Source of the DNA: Geomonas ferrireducens
GTDB taxonomy: Bacteria; Desulfobacterota; Desulfuromonadia; Geobacterales; Geobacteraceae
NCBI RefSeq assembly: GCF_004917065.1
Contig: NZ_SSYA01000002.1
Coordinates: forward strand, 1,386,114 to 1,425,747
Direction of reading: 5' to 3'
Length of the DNA: 39,634 bases
Shown in pieces: positions 7,260 through 15,948 of this stretch. The notes below the pieces were generated by a model. That model ran no database searches, was not told the origin of the DNA, and was given only the letters and a program-made list of their open reading frames with translations. Positions within the stretch are counted from its first letter, which is position 1, and every line of letters starts with the position of its first letter. The translations under genes and the position numbers were made by a program.

Positions 7260-10200
7260 ATGAGACTGCCGAATCGGACGGAAGGAAGAAAGCCTATTGG
7301 CACCGGCAACGTGACATCGGTAGAGCATGGCTTCGCTCCCATGGCGGCAAAGCCCATGTTGCGCAATCTGCTGGCCATGCTTCTTTGTGTTTCCATGCTC
7401 CTGCTGGCGGTCGTGCAGGCATGGGGGTCTCCGGGGCGGATGGTCCTGGTAAACGGAAAACTCCATCGGATATTGAGGAACGCTTACTCCAACAACGAAC
7501 TGAGATACGCCAGGGGGCACGCCGACGGGGACTGGAAGTTCGACTCCGAGAGCATAACCCTGCCGGCGTTCACCACGCCCTGGCCGAGCCGCACCTGGAT
7601 CCCCAAGTACGGAACCAATGCGGATGCCGTTGAGACGTTTGCCGCCGAGGGACTGGCCGTCTTCGATAACAAGATCTTCGTCGCCTTTACGGCCGACGCC
7701 GACGGCTCGAATCACAGTGCGGGGATGGACGCCTACGTTGCCGCCTTTGATCTGACGCCGACCACCGACGCCCCGGACGGTCACTGGCTCCTGTTTCCCG
7801 GCGGCAAGGGTGGCGGCAACACGGAGGTAGTACAGTACAACAAGGTGGCCATCGGCTCGGCCCGCGTCGACACCCCGGCCAAGGGGTGGGGCTCGGGGGC
7901 GGCGATCACCGTGTGCGACAACCAGCTTTATCTCTTCACCAATAGCGGGGTCTATACCAGCGGCGACGGCACATCCTGGACCTATCACGCCGTCCCGTTC
8001 ACCACCAACGCCCAGCACGAGCCGCTGGACGCGGTGACGCTCAACACGCCTGACGGCCAGAGAATCCTTGTGGCCTACGGTTACATATCCGGCCAGCACT
8101 ACTATTACGATCACCTGGACGCGGTGGATTGGAACGGGAAGTTCGGCTCGGAATCCCAGTCCAAGATTCACAACGGCTCCAATGACGGCGGCCTGTACGA
8201 CCCCAGCGGGCACTGGAGAGGCCGGGTATCGCTGTCGGTCGGAACCAAGGCGAAAGGGAACGCAGGAGACAACGAGGATCTGGCAGCCGGTGCCCTCGCC
8301 CCCGCGGTACAGCTCTTCGGACAATCAGGGGAGCAGTTCACCTCTTCCAACCACAACCCGGCGCGTCATGCGGAGTACGTTTATACCTCCATCGACGGCG
8401 GCTGGGGGACCTGGACCTGGGACAGCACGCGGGTCAAGTACTTCGACCACGTAAATCCCAGCCTCATGGTCTATCCCTGGTCCGAGTTCAAGTGCAATTC
8501 CAGCTATCCCGACAGGCAGGCGGTAAGACAATATATCGCTCTCCTTGGAGGTTATAACTGGTGGATCACCGAGACTCCCTTCGCGTTTGGTTCCGATTTC
8601 CTGGTCCCACAGCACATCGACGCCGTTCCGGCCTGTACCTTCGTCGATACCGACGGCAAAACGAAGCCCACGCCTCCTCCCGCCGGGATCGAAAACGTCA
8701 CGGAAAGCATCAGCAAGAAGTACTGGACCCTCGTCGGGGTGATTCTGGGCTCGCCCCCCTTCAGCCGCCAGGGGCTCCCGGAAGGGAGCAACCTCATCGG
8801 CGAGCTCTCCGGGGTGGACTTCAACAGGAGCACGACGAACACCACTGAAACCACGACGGTAATGGAGAATACGGCATCGGTATCGGTCGGCAGGAAGATA
8901 ACGGTGGGGCTTCTCGATATGTTGCATTTCAGCAGGAGCTTCGATGCAACCTACAAGCACACATGGGAGAAGGAGTCTGGAACCAAGTCGAGCGTGACGG
9001 TCGCAATTTCGGACGAACTGGGAACCGGAAAGCAGAATTACAACGTGATCGGCACCCGCGGCTGGGCGCTCTTCAGCGCACCCCACGTGTACGTGCAGAA
9101 CTCGACGTTGTATGCCTACGATTACCGGACCGACGCCTCGATCGGGGGTACGGCGCTGATCGACCAGGGCACGGGCTACCAGATGGACCTGCAGACCATT
9201 TCCACCAAGGGGCGCCCGGACTACGTGCTGGAGGACTTTGATCTGCGGGATCCGGTCTCCAAAACCGCGGAGTACCCGGAGGGCACCAAACCGTGGTTCA
9301 AGGGGATGGGTTCTTTCAACTACGGCGACGTGTACGACAACGCCGCGAACCTCGATTACTGGATGGCGCCAAAAAATCTCGCCAACGGCGAAATCCTGAA
9401 CTGGCAGAACGATGCCCGTTGGGAAACGAGGGCGGGGGACGGAGGCACGACGTGGTATCCGTGTAAATCCACGACTTCCACTTGCACCACCGACGTACTG
9501 GCCACCAGTTCCAGCAAAAGGACGATCGGCTACACCCTGGCCACGGAGAGCATGACCGGTTCGGGACACACCAACGAGATCCAGGTGAATGCCGGCATGA
9601 GCATGGGGGGGCAAGTCGGACTCAAGGGCTTCTCGATAGGGGCTGAGAACAACATCTCGGTCGGCTACGACGGGAGGTTCAGCTGGAACACCAAGACCAC
9701 CACGGGGATCGGAACGACATTGGCGGCGTACGCCACGACCCCCGCCTGCTCGGACAGGAAGTGCTTTGACCGCATGAGGATCCGGACCTACTGGCTGCAC
9801 CCGGTAGCAAGCGCTGCCGCGGAAGGCAAGGTCCCATGGGTTCCTACCGCCTACAGCAGCCAGTTGCCGTGGTGCCTCACCTGGAGAATCAGCATGGCTT
9901 GCCGTGTCGGCGAATACTGCGATGACGACGCCATCAGCATGGCGCTCTCCGCTCCCAATTCGTTCGGCGGCGGGATCAGCGGCACGGCCCTCCCTCCTGC
10001 CCGTGCGTTCGGCCGCATCGTCAACGGCACCGGCGGCAGCGATGGTGGCGCACCCTACAGCCACTATGTTGTCCAAGCCGGTCGCCTGGCTTGGACAGAC
10101 GAGGATGGAAGGGAGCGGCGCATTCCTATGACTGCGGAACTCTTCGATCCCGCCAAAGGCGTCACCATCGAGGTCGCCAGCGGCTCGTGGTCCTCATCCG

Positions 10201-10865
10201 GGAATGGGTCCTGGCACCGCAGCGGGAAAGTCTGGAAGTTCCAAAGCAACCCCGGCGCGAAACCAAGCGTCAGTCTTAGCCTTGATTTCGGCTCGGCCAC
10301 CTATGACCTCGCCATCGACAAGGCCGATTTCAACGGTCGCCTGCTGGCGGGCGTCACGCAAGCCAGGCTGGTGCTCGGAGTGAATCAACTGTACACCTTC
10401 TACACTGTCTTAAACCACGACATCAATCTCAGTTGGCGGTGGAACAAACCGGCCCCGGACGACCTCCGGGCGCATGTGACATCCTTTGAGGGGCGTTACG
10501 ACAGCACCAACCAATCGGGGAAAATGTCGCTTGCCGGCACCTTGCCCGCCGTATTGCCTGACTTCGGCGACGTCGAAATCAACGTGAACGACCATCCGCT
10601 CGTCGTTCGGCTGATCACCATGGATGGGTTCCAGGAAGCCTTCGAAACCGGCGGGGGTTTCAAGTATGCGAAGGAAGGGGTGATCCTGGAGATAGATTTC
10701 GGGAAAAGGACATGGTCCGCGACCTTCAACGAGAAAGGGTTCCATAACCTTCTTGCGCCGCGGTGGGGTACGGTACGCGCGCGGTTCGTCGTGGGTGGCG
10801 TTCCCTGGCTGACGGAGGACGGTGCCGTCGTGGACTACAGCGCGCTCTTGGAGCTCCGCCACTAG
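7260..10865 (+). CDS. Large secreted protein of unknown function, propeller-like N-terminal part and Ser/Thr-rich beta segments
   Basis: A 1201-residue protein from ATG 7260, which has an AAGGGGG ribosome binding site. ATG 7341 would give a more ordinary signal peptide, so the start is unsettled. The hydrophobic signal LLAMLLCVSMLLLAVV ends near AWGS, so it is exported. Residues about 60-400 contain repeated blade-like motifs (GLAVFDNKIFVAFTADADG, ITVCDNQLYLFTNSGVYTSG, YVYTSIDGGWGTWTW), suggesting a beta-propeller or lectin-like fold. Two Ser/Thr-rich segments with alternating hydrophobic residues follow (about 522-600 and 754-828, for example TASVSVGRKITVGLL and NNISVGYDGRFSWNTKTTTG). These resemble the amphipathic strands of aerolysin/ETX-MTX2-type beta-pore formers, but I cannot show homology. 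About a dozen Cys in the exported part suggest disulfides. The C-terminal 200 residues look beta-rich. It stands alone between a gene-poor region and a repeat array. Confidence 0.8.
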   Translation: MRLPNRTEGRKPIGTGNVTSVEHGFAPMAAKPMLRNLLAMLLCVSMLLLAVVQAWGSPGRMVLVNGKLHRILRNAYSNNELRYARGHADGDWKFDSESITLPAFTTPWPSRTWIPKYGTNADAVETFAAEGLAVFDNKIFVAFTADADGSNHSAGMDAYVAAFDLTPTTDAPDGHWLLFPGGKGGGNTEVVQYNKVAIGSARVDTPAKGWGSGAAITVCDNQLYLFTNSGVYTSGDGTSWTYHAVPFTTNAQHEPLDAVTLNTPDGQRILVAYGYISGQHYYYDHLDAVDWNGKFGSESQSKIHNGSNDGGLYDPSGHWRGRVSLSVGTKAKGNAGDNEDLAAGALAPAVQLFGQSGEQFTSSNHNPARHAEYVYTSIDGGWGTWTWDSTRVKYFDHVNPSLMVYPWSEFKCNSSYPDRQAVRQYIALLGGYNWWITETPFAFGSDFLVPQHIDAVPACTFVDTDGKTKPTPPPAGIENVTESISKKYWTLVGVILGSPPFSRQGLPEGSNLIGELSGVDFNRSTTNTTETTTVMENTASVSVGRKITVGLLDMLHFSRSFDATYKHTWEKESGTKSSVTVAISDELGTGKQNYNVIGTRGWALFSAPHVYVQNSTLYAYDYRTDASIGGTALIDQGTGYQMDLQTISTKGRPDYVLEDFDLRDPVSKTAEYPEGTKPWFKGMGSFNYGDVYDNAANLDYWMAPKNLANGEILNWQNDARWETRAGDGGTTWYPCKSTTSTCTTDVLATSSSKRTIGYTLATESMTGSGHTNEIQVNAGMSMGGQVGLKGFSIGAENNISVGYDGRFSWNTKTTTGIGTTLAAYATTPACSDRKCFDRMRIRTYWLHPVASAAAEGKVPWVPTAYSSQLPWCLTWRISMACRVGEYCDDDAISMALSAPNSFGGGISGTALPPARAFGRIVNGTGGSDGGAPYSHYVVQAGRLAWTDEDGRERRIPMTAELFDPAKGVTIEVASGSWSSSGNGSWHRSGKVWKFQSNPGAKPSVSLSLDFGSATYDLAIDKADFNGRLLAGVTQARLVLGVNQLYTFYTVLNHDINLSWRWNKPAPDDLRAHVTSFEGRYDSTNQSGKMSLAGTLPAVLPDFGDVEINVNDHPLVVRLITMDGFQEAFETGGGFKYAKEGVILEIDFGKRTWSATFNEKGFHNLLAPRWGTVRARFVVGGVPWLTEDGAVVDYSALLELRH

Positions 10866-10877
10866 GTGATCCGATCA

Positions 10878-10910
10878 GGAGGGGAGAGCCACCTGAACGT
10901 TCTCCCCTCC
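10878..10910 (+). terminator. GC-rich hairpin after the large secreted-protein gene
   Basis: GGAGGGGAGA (10878-10887) and TCTCCCCTCC (10901-10910) form a perfect 10-bp stem with a 13-nt loop, starting 13 bp after the stop codon. No T-run follows, so it is a terminator-like or RNA-stabilising hairpin rather than a certain intrinsic terminator. Confidence 0.4.
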
Positions 10911-11098
10911 GGACTCGGTAAGGCACAGCCTCGCATCACTAGTCATACGGCAGTTTCGCAGGGGAATCGACCATTACAGGATCAATTCAACAAAGAGAGG
11001 GGGCGACCGTCATATCCGAGCGCAAACCTCAAAAACCGGTGCACAAATTGACAAACTAGCCGCGCCAATTGTTAATTTGGATACCAAATCTACACATT

Positions 11099-11320
11099 AA
11101 GGGGTCAAAGTGACAAATCAGGGGCCAAAGTGACAAATTAGGGGTCAAAGTGACAGACTAGAGGGGTCAAAGTGACAAATTAGAGGAGTCAAAGTGCAGA
11201 TTAGAGGGCAAAGTGACAAATTAGAGGAGTCAAAGTGCAGATTAGAGGGCAAAGTGACAAATTAGAGGAGTCAAAGTGCAGATTAGAGGGCAAAGTGACA
11301 GATTAGAGGGTCAAGTGATT
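11099..11320. repeat. Array of about ten 20-22 bp direct repeats (iteron-like)
   Basis: About ten imperfect copies of a 20-22 bp unit lie head to tail; the core is GGGGTCAAAGTGACAAATTA. The first four are similar to each other. The next six alternate two variants (GAGGAGTCAAAGTGCAGATTA and GAGGGCAAAGTGACAAATTA), giving a higher-order period of about 41 bp repeated three times. A degenerate eleventh copy (GAGGGTCAAGTGATTCATT) ends the array. Weaker echoes lie at about 11045-11058 and 11386-11401. The unit length of two helical turns and the lack of spacers argue for protein-binding iterons or the multiple terminal repeats of an IS21-type element rather than CRISPR. With the hairpin at 10878-10910 it accounts for most of the gene-free 10866-11383. 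Confidence 0.85.
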
Positions 11321-11383
11321 CATTCGGGTGCTGATGCGCCCCCTCACCCCGGGTAAGTGCGGATGAGGGGGTAGAACTGTGGA

Positions 11384-11995
11384 TTAAGGGTCAAGTTGAG
11401 ACAGCTTCGACCAGGGTCCGAATTCATTAGCCCCACGGACTGCCCGCATCTTCAAATAGTTCGTCTTGGAGCGGTCCACGCCCGGCACCTCGATTCCTCT
11501 GCATCTATGGGAAGCGGTAAGCAGTCTCCAGTTTGCTTCGACCTTCGGGTCTCCGTCGCACCCCCAGATCTGGTATCCCTTTGCGGTCGCCACCTTGGTG
11601 GCCGAAGCAATAAGGTGACCGGTCTTCCGGTCGTAGGACAAGTCGAAGTCTTTTGGCGCAATGAGGTGGAGCTGAGCAGAGGGTGTGCTCGTGTGTGCGG
11701 AACCCAAAGCCTCCAAAATTGTCGGGTCTTTGACGGCTAACAATTTCGCCATTCCGAAAAGGATCGTCATCTCCTGCTCGACAGCCTTCCTAATGGCATC
11801 GCACTCCTTCTGCTTCTCTGGATCGCCCTTCAATGATGCAGCGAAACTGGCCTCCAAACGTTCGTGGTTCTCCGCATATCTTTCCCTCGGCGAGAAGAGG
11901 GACATAAGGTACGCCCACTTATCCGGGGGCAACGCCTCCAGCGTCGCTGCGGATTTAATGATCAACTCGTGATTGCTCAAGTCGTTGAACGGCAT
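11384..11995 (-). CDS. Protein of unknown function with FnIII-like C-terminal domain
   Basis: A 203-residue protein without a signal peptide or membrane segment. The ATG at 11995 has an excellent AAAGGAGGT ribosome binding site at the right distance, so it is very likely real. The N-terminal half is helical and charged (MPFNDLSNHELIIKSAATLE onward). The C-terminal third (about 140-203) has the look of a fibronectin type III strand pattern: GYQIWGCDGD, a Trp-containing strand, then YLKMRAVRGANEFGPWS, close to the usual 'YFRVRAVNxAGxGPWS' end of FnIII domains. Many Geobacteraceae proteins of about 200 residues combine a helical N-terminus with a FnIII-like end; their function is unknown to me. 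It is monocistronic and its stop codon faces the repeat array. Confidence 0.78.
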   Translation of the reverse strand: MPFNDLSNHELIIKSAATLEALPPDKWAYLMSLFSPRERYAENHERLEASFAASLKGDPEKQKECDAIRKAVEQEMTILFGMAKLLAVKDPTILEALGSAHTSTPSAQLHLIAPKDFDLSYDRKTGHLIASATKVATAKGYQIWGCDGDPKVEANWRLLTASHRCRGIEVPGVDRSKTNYLKMRAVRGANEFGPWSKLSQLDP

Positions 11996-12212
11996 AGCGC
12001 TAGACCTCCTTTGAGTTTGATTGGAGAAATCTTATCTAGTTTCCAAAAGATGGCAAGAGCACAGGCGATAACCATTTTCCTGCCGGCTCATGTCCGCTTA
12101 GCTCGGGTCGCAGGCGGCGTTGTTGATAGGTCGCCGGGGGACACTGCTGATATTATGAGATTTAAAGTTGTTGAGTGATCCGGAGGAAGGAGATTCAGCG
12201 GAATGGATTAAA

Positions 12213-12248
12213 TAAAAAAGGCACTCAGCTGAAAAAGCCAAGTGCCTT
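12213..12248 (-). terminator. Intrinsic terminator of the initiator tRNA gene
   Basis: Arms AAGGCACT (12218-12225) and AGTGCCTT (12241-12248) form a hairpin. On the minus strand it is followed by a run of T with one interruption. It starts 10 bp past the tRNA 3' end, in the right orientation to end the tRNA transcript. Confidence 0.8.
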
Positions 12249-12257
12249 GTTGTGTTT

Positions 12258-12334
<77 letters not shown>

Positions 12335-12351
12335 TCATGAACAACTCAACC

Positions 12352-12380
12352 TTTATACAGTACCCGCCAGCTCAAGTCAA
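12352..12380 (-). promoter_or_regulatory. Sigma-70 promoter of the initiator tRNA
   Basis: On the minus strand TTGACT (12380-12375) and TATAAA (12357-12352) are separated by exactly 17 bp, a near-consensus promoter. The mature tRNA 5' end is 17 bp past the -10, which leaves a short 5' leader for RNase P. Strong promoters of this type are usual for tRNA genes. Confidence 0.8.
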
Positions 12381-12437
12381 TGTAAACATTACCCTGACTT
12401 CTTTTTCTCAGGACGGCTGCTTGAACCCAACAACTGT

Positions 12438-12457
12438 GGGCGAATGATTGTTCGCCC
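12438..12457 (-). terminator. Weak hairpin downstream of rlmB
   Basis: GGGCGAA (12438-12444) and TTCGCCC (12451-12457) form a 7-bp stem 20 bp past the rlmB stop codon. No T-run follows on the minus strand, so termination here is uncertain. Confidence 0.3.
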
Positions 12458-12476
12458 CTGTGGGACCTTCGCTTTA

Positions 12477-13223
12477 TTACTTCTTCACTGTAACCCTTTG
12501 ACGAACAACCTCGAACAGGAAGATCCCGCCGGCAACTGATGCGTTCAGCGAGTTCACGCCTCCCTGAAGCGGAATGCTCACCACTTCGTCACACCCTTTT
12601 CGGACCAAAGGACGGATCCCCTCCCCTTCCCCGCCGATGACAAGGGCCACGCGGCCGGTGAAGTCCTGCTGGTATAAAGTGCTCCTGGCGGAACCGTCGG
12701 CTCCATAGATCCAGAAGCCTGCTTTTTTCAGACTCTCAAGGGCTTGAGAGATGTTGGTCACCTGTGCCACGGGGATGGTCTCGGTGGCGCCAGCGGAGGA
12801 CTTCTCGACTACGGCGGTGACGCCTGCGGCGCGGTCCTTCGGGATCACGACGGCATGGGCGCCGGCACAGGCAGCGCTACGGATCAGGGCCCCCAGGTTA
12901 TGCGGGTCCTGCACGCTGTCGAGCACAAGGATGAGCCCGTTCGGGTTACCTTCCAGTCCTTCAAGCACATCGTCGAGATCGGCATAAGGGAACGGCTCGA
13001 CCTTCAGGGCGACGCCCTGGTGGTGTTCGGTGCCGCACAGGCGGCTGAGATCGCCTTTCTCACGCTGGCGCACCGGGATCTTCTTTTCGGCGGCCAGTTT
13101 TAGGAGCTTCTCCAGGCGCTTGTCAGCGCTGGTGCCGGCGACGAAAAGTTCGAAGATCTTGCGCGAGCCCCTGACGGCTTCCATGACCGGGTTCAGGCCG
13201 TAGATGATTTCTTCTTTTGACAT
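12477..13223 (-). CDS. rlmB: RlmB/TrmH-family 23S rRNA 2'-O-methyltransferase
   Basis: A 248-residue SPOUT-class methyltransferase. The N-terminal substrate-binding domain (IIYGLNPVMEAVRGSRKI) is followed by the three SPOUT motifs: motif 1 DSVQDPHNLGALIRSA with the Asn and Arg used in catalysis, motif 2 VIGGEGEGIRPLV, and motif 3 IPLQGGVNSLNASVA, which forms the knotted AdoMet site. Length and motifs match RlmB, which methylates the ribose of G2251 in the peptidyl-transferase P-loop of 23S rRNA. Close homologues with other rRNA targets exist, so the exact nucleotide is inferred. The ribosome binding site GAGGGAA precedes the ATG at 13223. It is the last protein gene of the ispG-proS-pyrF-rlmB run. 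Confidence 0.92.
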   Translation of the reverse strand: MSKEEIIYGLNPVMEAVRGSRKIFELFVAGTSADKRLEKLLKLAAEKKIPVRQREKGDLSRLCGTEHHQGVALKVEPFPYADLDDVLEGLEGNPNGLILVLDSVQDPHNLGALIRSAACAGAHAVVIPKDRAAGVTAVVEKSSAGATETIPVAQVTNISQALESLKKAGFWIYGADGSARSTLYQQDFTGRVALVIGGEGEGIRPLVRKGCDEVVSIPLQGGVNSLNASVAGGIFLFEVVRQRVTVKK

Positions 13224-13241
13224 GGTTCCCTCAAAATAGGT

Positions 13242-13302
13242 GGAGCTTCCTCACATAATGGGGAAGCTCCTTCATTTCTACTTCGCGTCCTATCCGGACG
13301 CG
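13242..13302 (-). terminator. Two adjacent hairpins between pyrF and rlmB
   Basis: GGAGCTTCC / GGAAGCTCC (13242-13250 and 13262-13270) and CGCGTCC / GGACGCG (13284-13290 and 13296-13302) form two perfect stems in the 114-bp gap between pyrF and rlmB. Neither has a full T-run on the minus strand. They may act as a partial terminator or as an RNA processing or stability element within the run. Confidence 0.35.
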
Positions 13303-13337
13303 GTTGGTGTTGATTGTAGGTAAACCGAGTACGACTG

Positions 13338-14060
13338 CTAGCCGGCTACGATCTCGTCGACGATCTTCTGGGCGGCTTCGGCAGGATTTTCGGCAGCGGC
13401 GATGGGACGGCCGATGACGAGGTAGTCGGAGCCTGCCTTGACCGCTTCGGCCGGGGTCATGATGCGCTTTTGGTCGTCGGCGGAGGCAAAGCTCGGACGG
13501 ACTCCGGGGGTGACGACGAGGAAGTCCTTGCCGCAGGCTTCGCGGATGAGCCCAACTTCCTGCGGGGATGCGACGACGCCGTCGACACCTGCGCTCTTGG
13601 CAAGTTTGGCCAGTTTCACCACCATCTCGGGAACCGGAAGATCGATGCCGATGCCGCGCAGGGTTTCCTCGTTGGAGGAGGTGAGCACGGTGATGGCGAG
13701 GACCTTCGGACGCGGCGTGCAACCGGAGAAGTTCTTGTCGAGGGTCTCCATGGTCTTGTTCATCATCTCGTAACCGCCCATCGCGTGCACGTCGCAAAGC
13801 TGCACGCCGAGGTGGCCTGCTTCGAGGGCGGCCATGGCCACGGTGTTCGGGATGTCGTGGTATTTCAGGTCGAGGAAGACCTCGCCGCCGCACTTCTGGA
13901 TCATGCGAACCGCTGCGGGGCCGCAGGCGGTATAAAGCTGTTTGCCGACCTTGAACATGCCGACGTGCTGGGAAAGGAGCTCGGCCCAGTACTGGACATG
14001 GCTGAATTCCTTCACATCCATGGCAAAAATGATCTTCTTGATAGCTTCTTCTCTGGTCAT
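13338..14060 (-). CDS. pyrF: Orotidine-5'-phosphate decarboxylase
   Basis: A 240-residue protein that decarboxylates OMP to UMP, the last step of pyrimidine synthesis. The start is chosen at ATG 14060 (MTREEAIKKIIFAMDV) because an AAGGA ribosome binding site lies 8 nt upstream; the in-frame TTG 15 bp earlier lacks one. The family signature DLKYHDIPNTV holds the catalytic Asp-Lys-Asp cluster. PGVRPSF near residue 185 and VIGRPI near 215 are the phosphate-binding loops. The length is normal for the short bacterial form. It lies between proS and rlmB on the same strand, with a gap of 133 bp to proS filled by a dispersed repeat. Confidence 0.96.
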   Translation of the reverse strand: MTREEAIKKIIFAMDVKEFSHVQYWAELLSQHVGMFKVGKQLYTACGPAAVRMIQKCGGEVFLDLKYHDIPNTVAMAALEAGHLGVQLCDVHAMGGYEMMNKTMETLDKNFSGCTPRPKVLAITVLTSSNEETLRGIGIDLPVPEMVVKLAKLAKSAGVDGVVASPQEVGLIREACGKDFLVVTPGVRPSFASADDQKRIMTPAEAVKAGSDYLVIGRPIAAAENPAEAAQKIVDEIVAG

Positions 14061-14088
14061 GGTTCCATCCTTCAAAGTCTAAAAGCTC

Positions 14089-14180
14089 AACACAGAGTAC
14101 TCTGAGGTCCACAGAGGTCACGGAGGAAAACCTTTTGGATTTCTCTGTGCTCTCTGTGTACCTTTGTGTCCTCTGTGTTC
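14089..14180. repeat. Imperfect long inverted repeat of the 'CACAGAG' type
   Basis: The left arm (about 14089-14128) and right arm (about 14140-14180) are imperfect inverted copies, each built from short CACAGAG / CTCTGTG words (left: AACACAGAGTACTCTGAGG; right ends: GTGTCCTCTGTGTT). As RNA it would fold into a long imperfect hairpin. Similar CACAGAG-rich palindromes lie between genes in many bacterial genomes. Here it fills the proS-pyrF gap. Confidence 0.7.
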
Positions 14181-14193
14181 CGCTTCTTTTGTT

Positions 14194-15915
14194 TTATACC
14201 TGCAGCGCCTCTTTAACGGCTGCCTTCACCTTGGCGACGGCTTCAGCTATGGGCAGAATCTCCACCTCGCCGCTCCTTCTCTCTTTCAGCTCGACCTTGC
14301 CTTCCGCAAGGGTCTTGGCGCCGACCACGATCCTGAGGGGAATGCCGATCAGGTCGGCATCCTTGAACTTGAAGCCCGGGCGCTCGTCGCGGTCGTCGAG
14401 CAGCACTTCCACGCCTGCTTCCAGGAGTTCGTTGTAGATCTGCTCGGACGCTGCCTTCACTTCGTCTTCCTTGGTGGACAGCGCGGAGACGATGCAGTGG
14501 AAAGGTGCGATGGGGATCGGGAAGATGATGCCGTTCTCGTCATGGTTTTGTTCGATGCAGGCGGCGACGGTACGGCCGATGCCGATGCCGTAGCACCCCA
14601 TGAAGATGATCTGCTCCTTGCCGTTGGCGTCGAGGAAGCTCGCGTTCAGGGCCTTGGAGTACTTGGTCCCGAGCTTGAAGACGTGGCCGACTTCGATGCC
14701 GCGCCAGATCTCGAGCTTGCCGCTGTCGCAGCGCGGGCAGGGGTCGCCGATCACGACGTTCCTGATATCGACGAACCCTTCGACGCTGAAGTCGCGTCCG
14801 ATGTTGACGTTCTTCAGGTGCATGTCGGCGGCGTTCGCGCCGGTGACGAAGTTGTGCATCCCCTCCAGCGAGAGGTCGGCTACCACCTTCACCTTGCCGG
14901 CGAGGCCGACGGGGCCTGCGTAGCCGGTGGGAGCACCGGTCACCTTGAGGACGACGTCGTCCTCGGCCATTTCGATCTCGGCGGCGCCCAAGTGGTTCTT
15001 CAACTTGATCTCGTTCAGGTCGTAGTCGCCGCGCAAAAGGGCGACCACCGGCTCGCCGTCGGCGACGAGCACCAGGGTCTTCACCACCTGGGTAGCGTTG
15101 ACGCCGAGGAATGCGGAGACTTCCTCGATGCTCTTCTGCCCCGGAGTGGCTATGCGCTCCATGGGACGGGGATCAGCGTGTTCCGTTGCCGCGCTCTTCC
15201 TGGTCTCGGCCTTCTCCATGTTGGCCGCGTACTCGCAGCAGGAGCAGGAGACGATGGCGTCTTCACCGGAGTCGGCAAGCACCATGAATTCGTGGGAGTA
15301 GTTGCCGCCGATGGTGCCGGTGTCGGCCTCGACGGCACGGAACTTAAACCCGCAACGTTCGAAGATGCGGCGGTAGGCCTTGTACATCTTCTCGTAGGAA
15401 ACGTCGGCACCAGCCTCGTTCACGTCGAAGGAGTACGCATCCTTCATGATGAACTCGCGGCCGCGCATGAGGCCGAAGCGCGGGCGGATCTCGTCGCGGA
15501 ACTTACCCTGGATCTGGTACAGGTTGATGGGCATCTGCCGGTAGCTCCTGATCTCCTTGCGGATCAGGTCGGTGATGACCTCCTCGTGGGTCGGTCCCAT
15601 GCAGAACTCGGCGTCCTTCCTGTCCTTGAAGCGGAGCAGTTCTTTGCCGTAGAAGTCCCAGCGCCCGGATTCCTTCCAGAGCTCGGCCGGCTGCACGGCG
15701 GGCATGAGGAGCTCGATGGCCCCTGCCCGGTTCATCTCCTCACGGACGATCTGCTCCACCTTGCGGATGGAGCGCAGCCCCAGCGGCAGGTAGTTGTAGA
15801 TGCCTGCGGCGAGCTTCCTGATCATGCCGGCGCGCAGCATCAGCTTGTGGGAGATGACCTCCGCATCGGAAGGGGTTTCCTTAACGGTGGGGATAAAATA
15901 CTGGGAGTAACGCAT
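14194..15915 (-). CDS. proS: Prolyl-tRNA synthetase, bacterial type with editing domain
   Basis: A 573-residue class II synthetase that charges tRNA-Pro. Visible in order: the N-terminal [20 protein letters not shown]; motif 1 region with [20 protein letters not shown]; motif 2 with [20 protein letters not shown]; a YbaK-like insertion (about 225-380, including [20 protein letters not shown]) that hydrolyses misacylated Ala-tRNA-Pro; motif 3 [14 protein letters not shown]; and an anticodon-binding domain ending near the C-terminus. The length fits the bacterial form with insertion. The ATG at 15915 has an AAAGAGG ribosome binding site. It follows ispG by 33 bp, so the two are probably cotranscribed. 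Confidence 0.97.
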   Translation of the reverse strand: MRYSQYFIPTVKETPSDAEVISHKLMLRAGMIRKLAAGIYNYLPLGLRSIRKVEQIVREEMNRAGAIELLMPAVQPAELWKESGRWDFYGKELLRFKDRKDAEFCMGPTHEEVITDLIRKEIRSYRQMPINLYQIQGKFRDEIRPRFGLMRGREFIMKDAYSFDVNEAGADVSYEKMYKAYRRIFERCGFKFRAVEADTGTIGGNYSHEFMVLADSGEDAIVSCSCCEYAANMEKAETRKSAATEHADPRPMERIATPGQKSIEEVSAFLGVNATQVVKTLVLVADGEPVVALLRGDYDLNEIKLKNHLGAAEIEMAEDDVVLKVTGAPTGYAGPVGLAGKVKVVADLSLEGMHNFVTGANAADMHLKNVNIGRDFSVEGFVDIRNVVIGDPCPRCDSGKLEIWRGIEVGHVFKLGTKYSKALNASFLDANGKEQIIFMGCYGIGIGRTVAACIEQNHDENGIIFPIPIAPFHCIVSALSTKEDEVKAASEQIYNELLEAGVEVLLDDRDERPGFKFKDADLIGIPLRIVVGAKTLAEGKVELKERRSGEVEILPIAEAVAKVKAAVKEALQV

Positions 15916-15948
15916 TAGTTCGACCTCTTTATGAATTTAAAAAACACT

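Noticed and set aside
8325..10076. A 583-codon minus-strand frame opposite the large secreted protein
   Set aside because: The plus-strand frame is twice as long, has a signal peptide and ribosome binding site, and shows protein-like repeats. The minus frame has a shadow-type composition.
11099..11320. CRISPR array
   Set aside because: The repeats are contiguous, with no unique spacers of constant length, and no cas genes are near.
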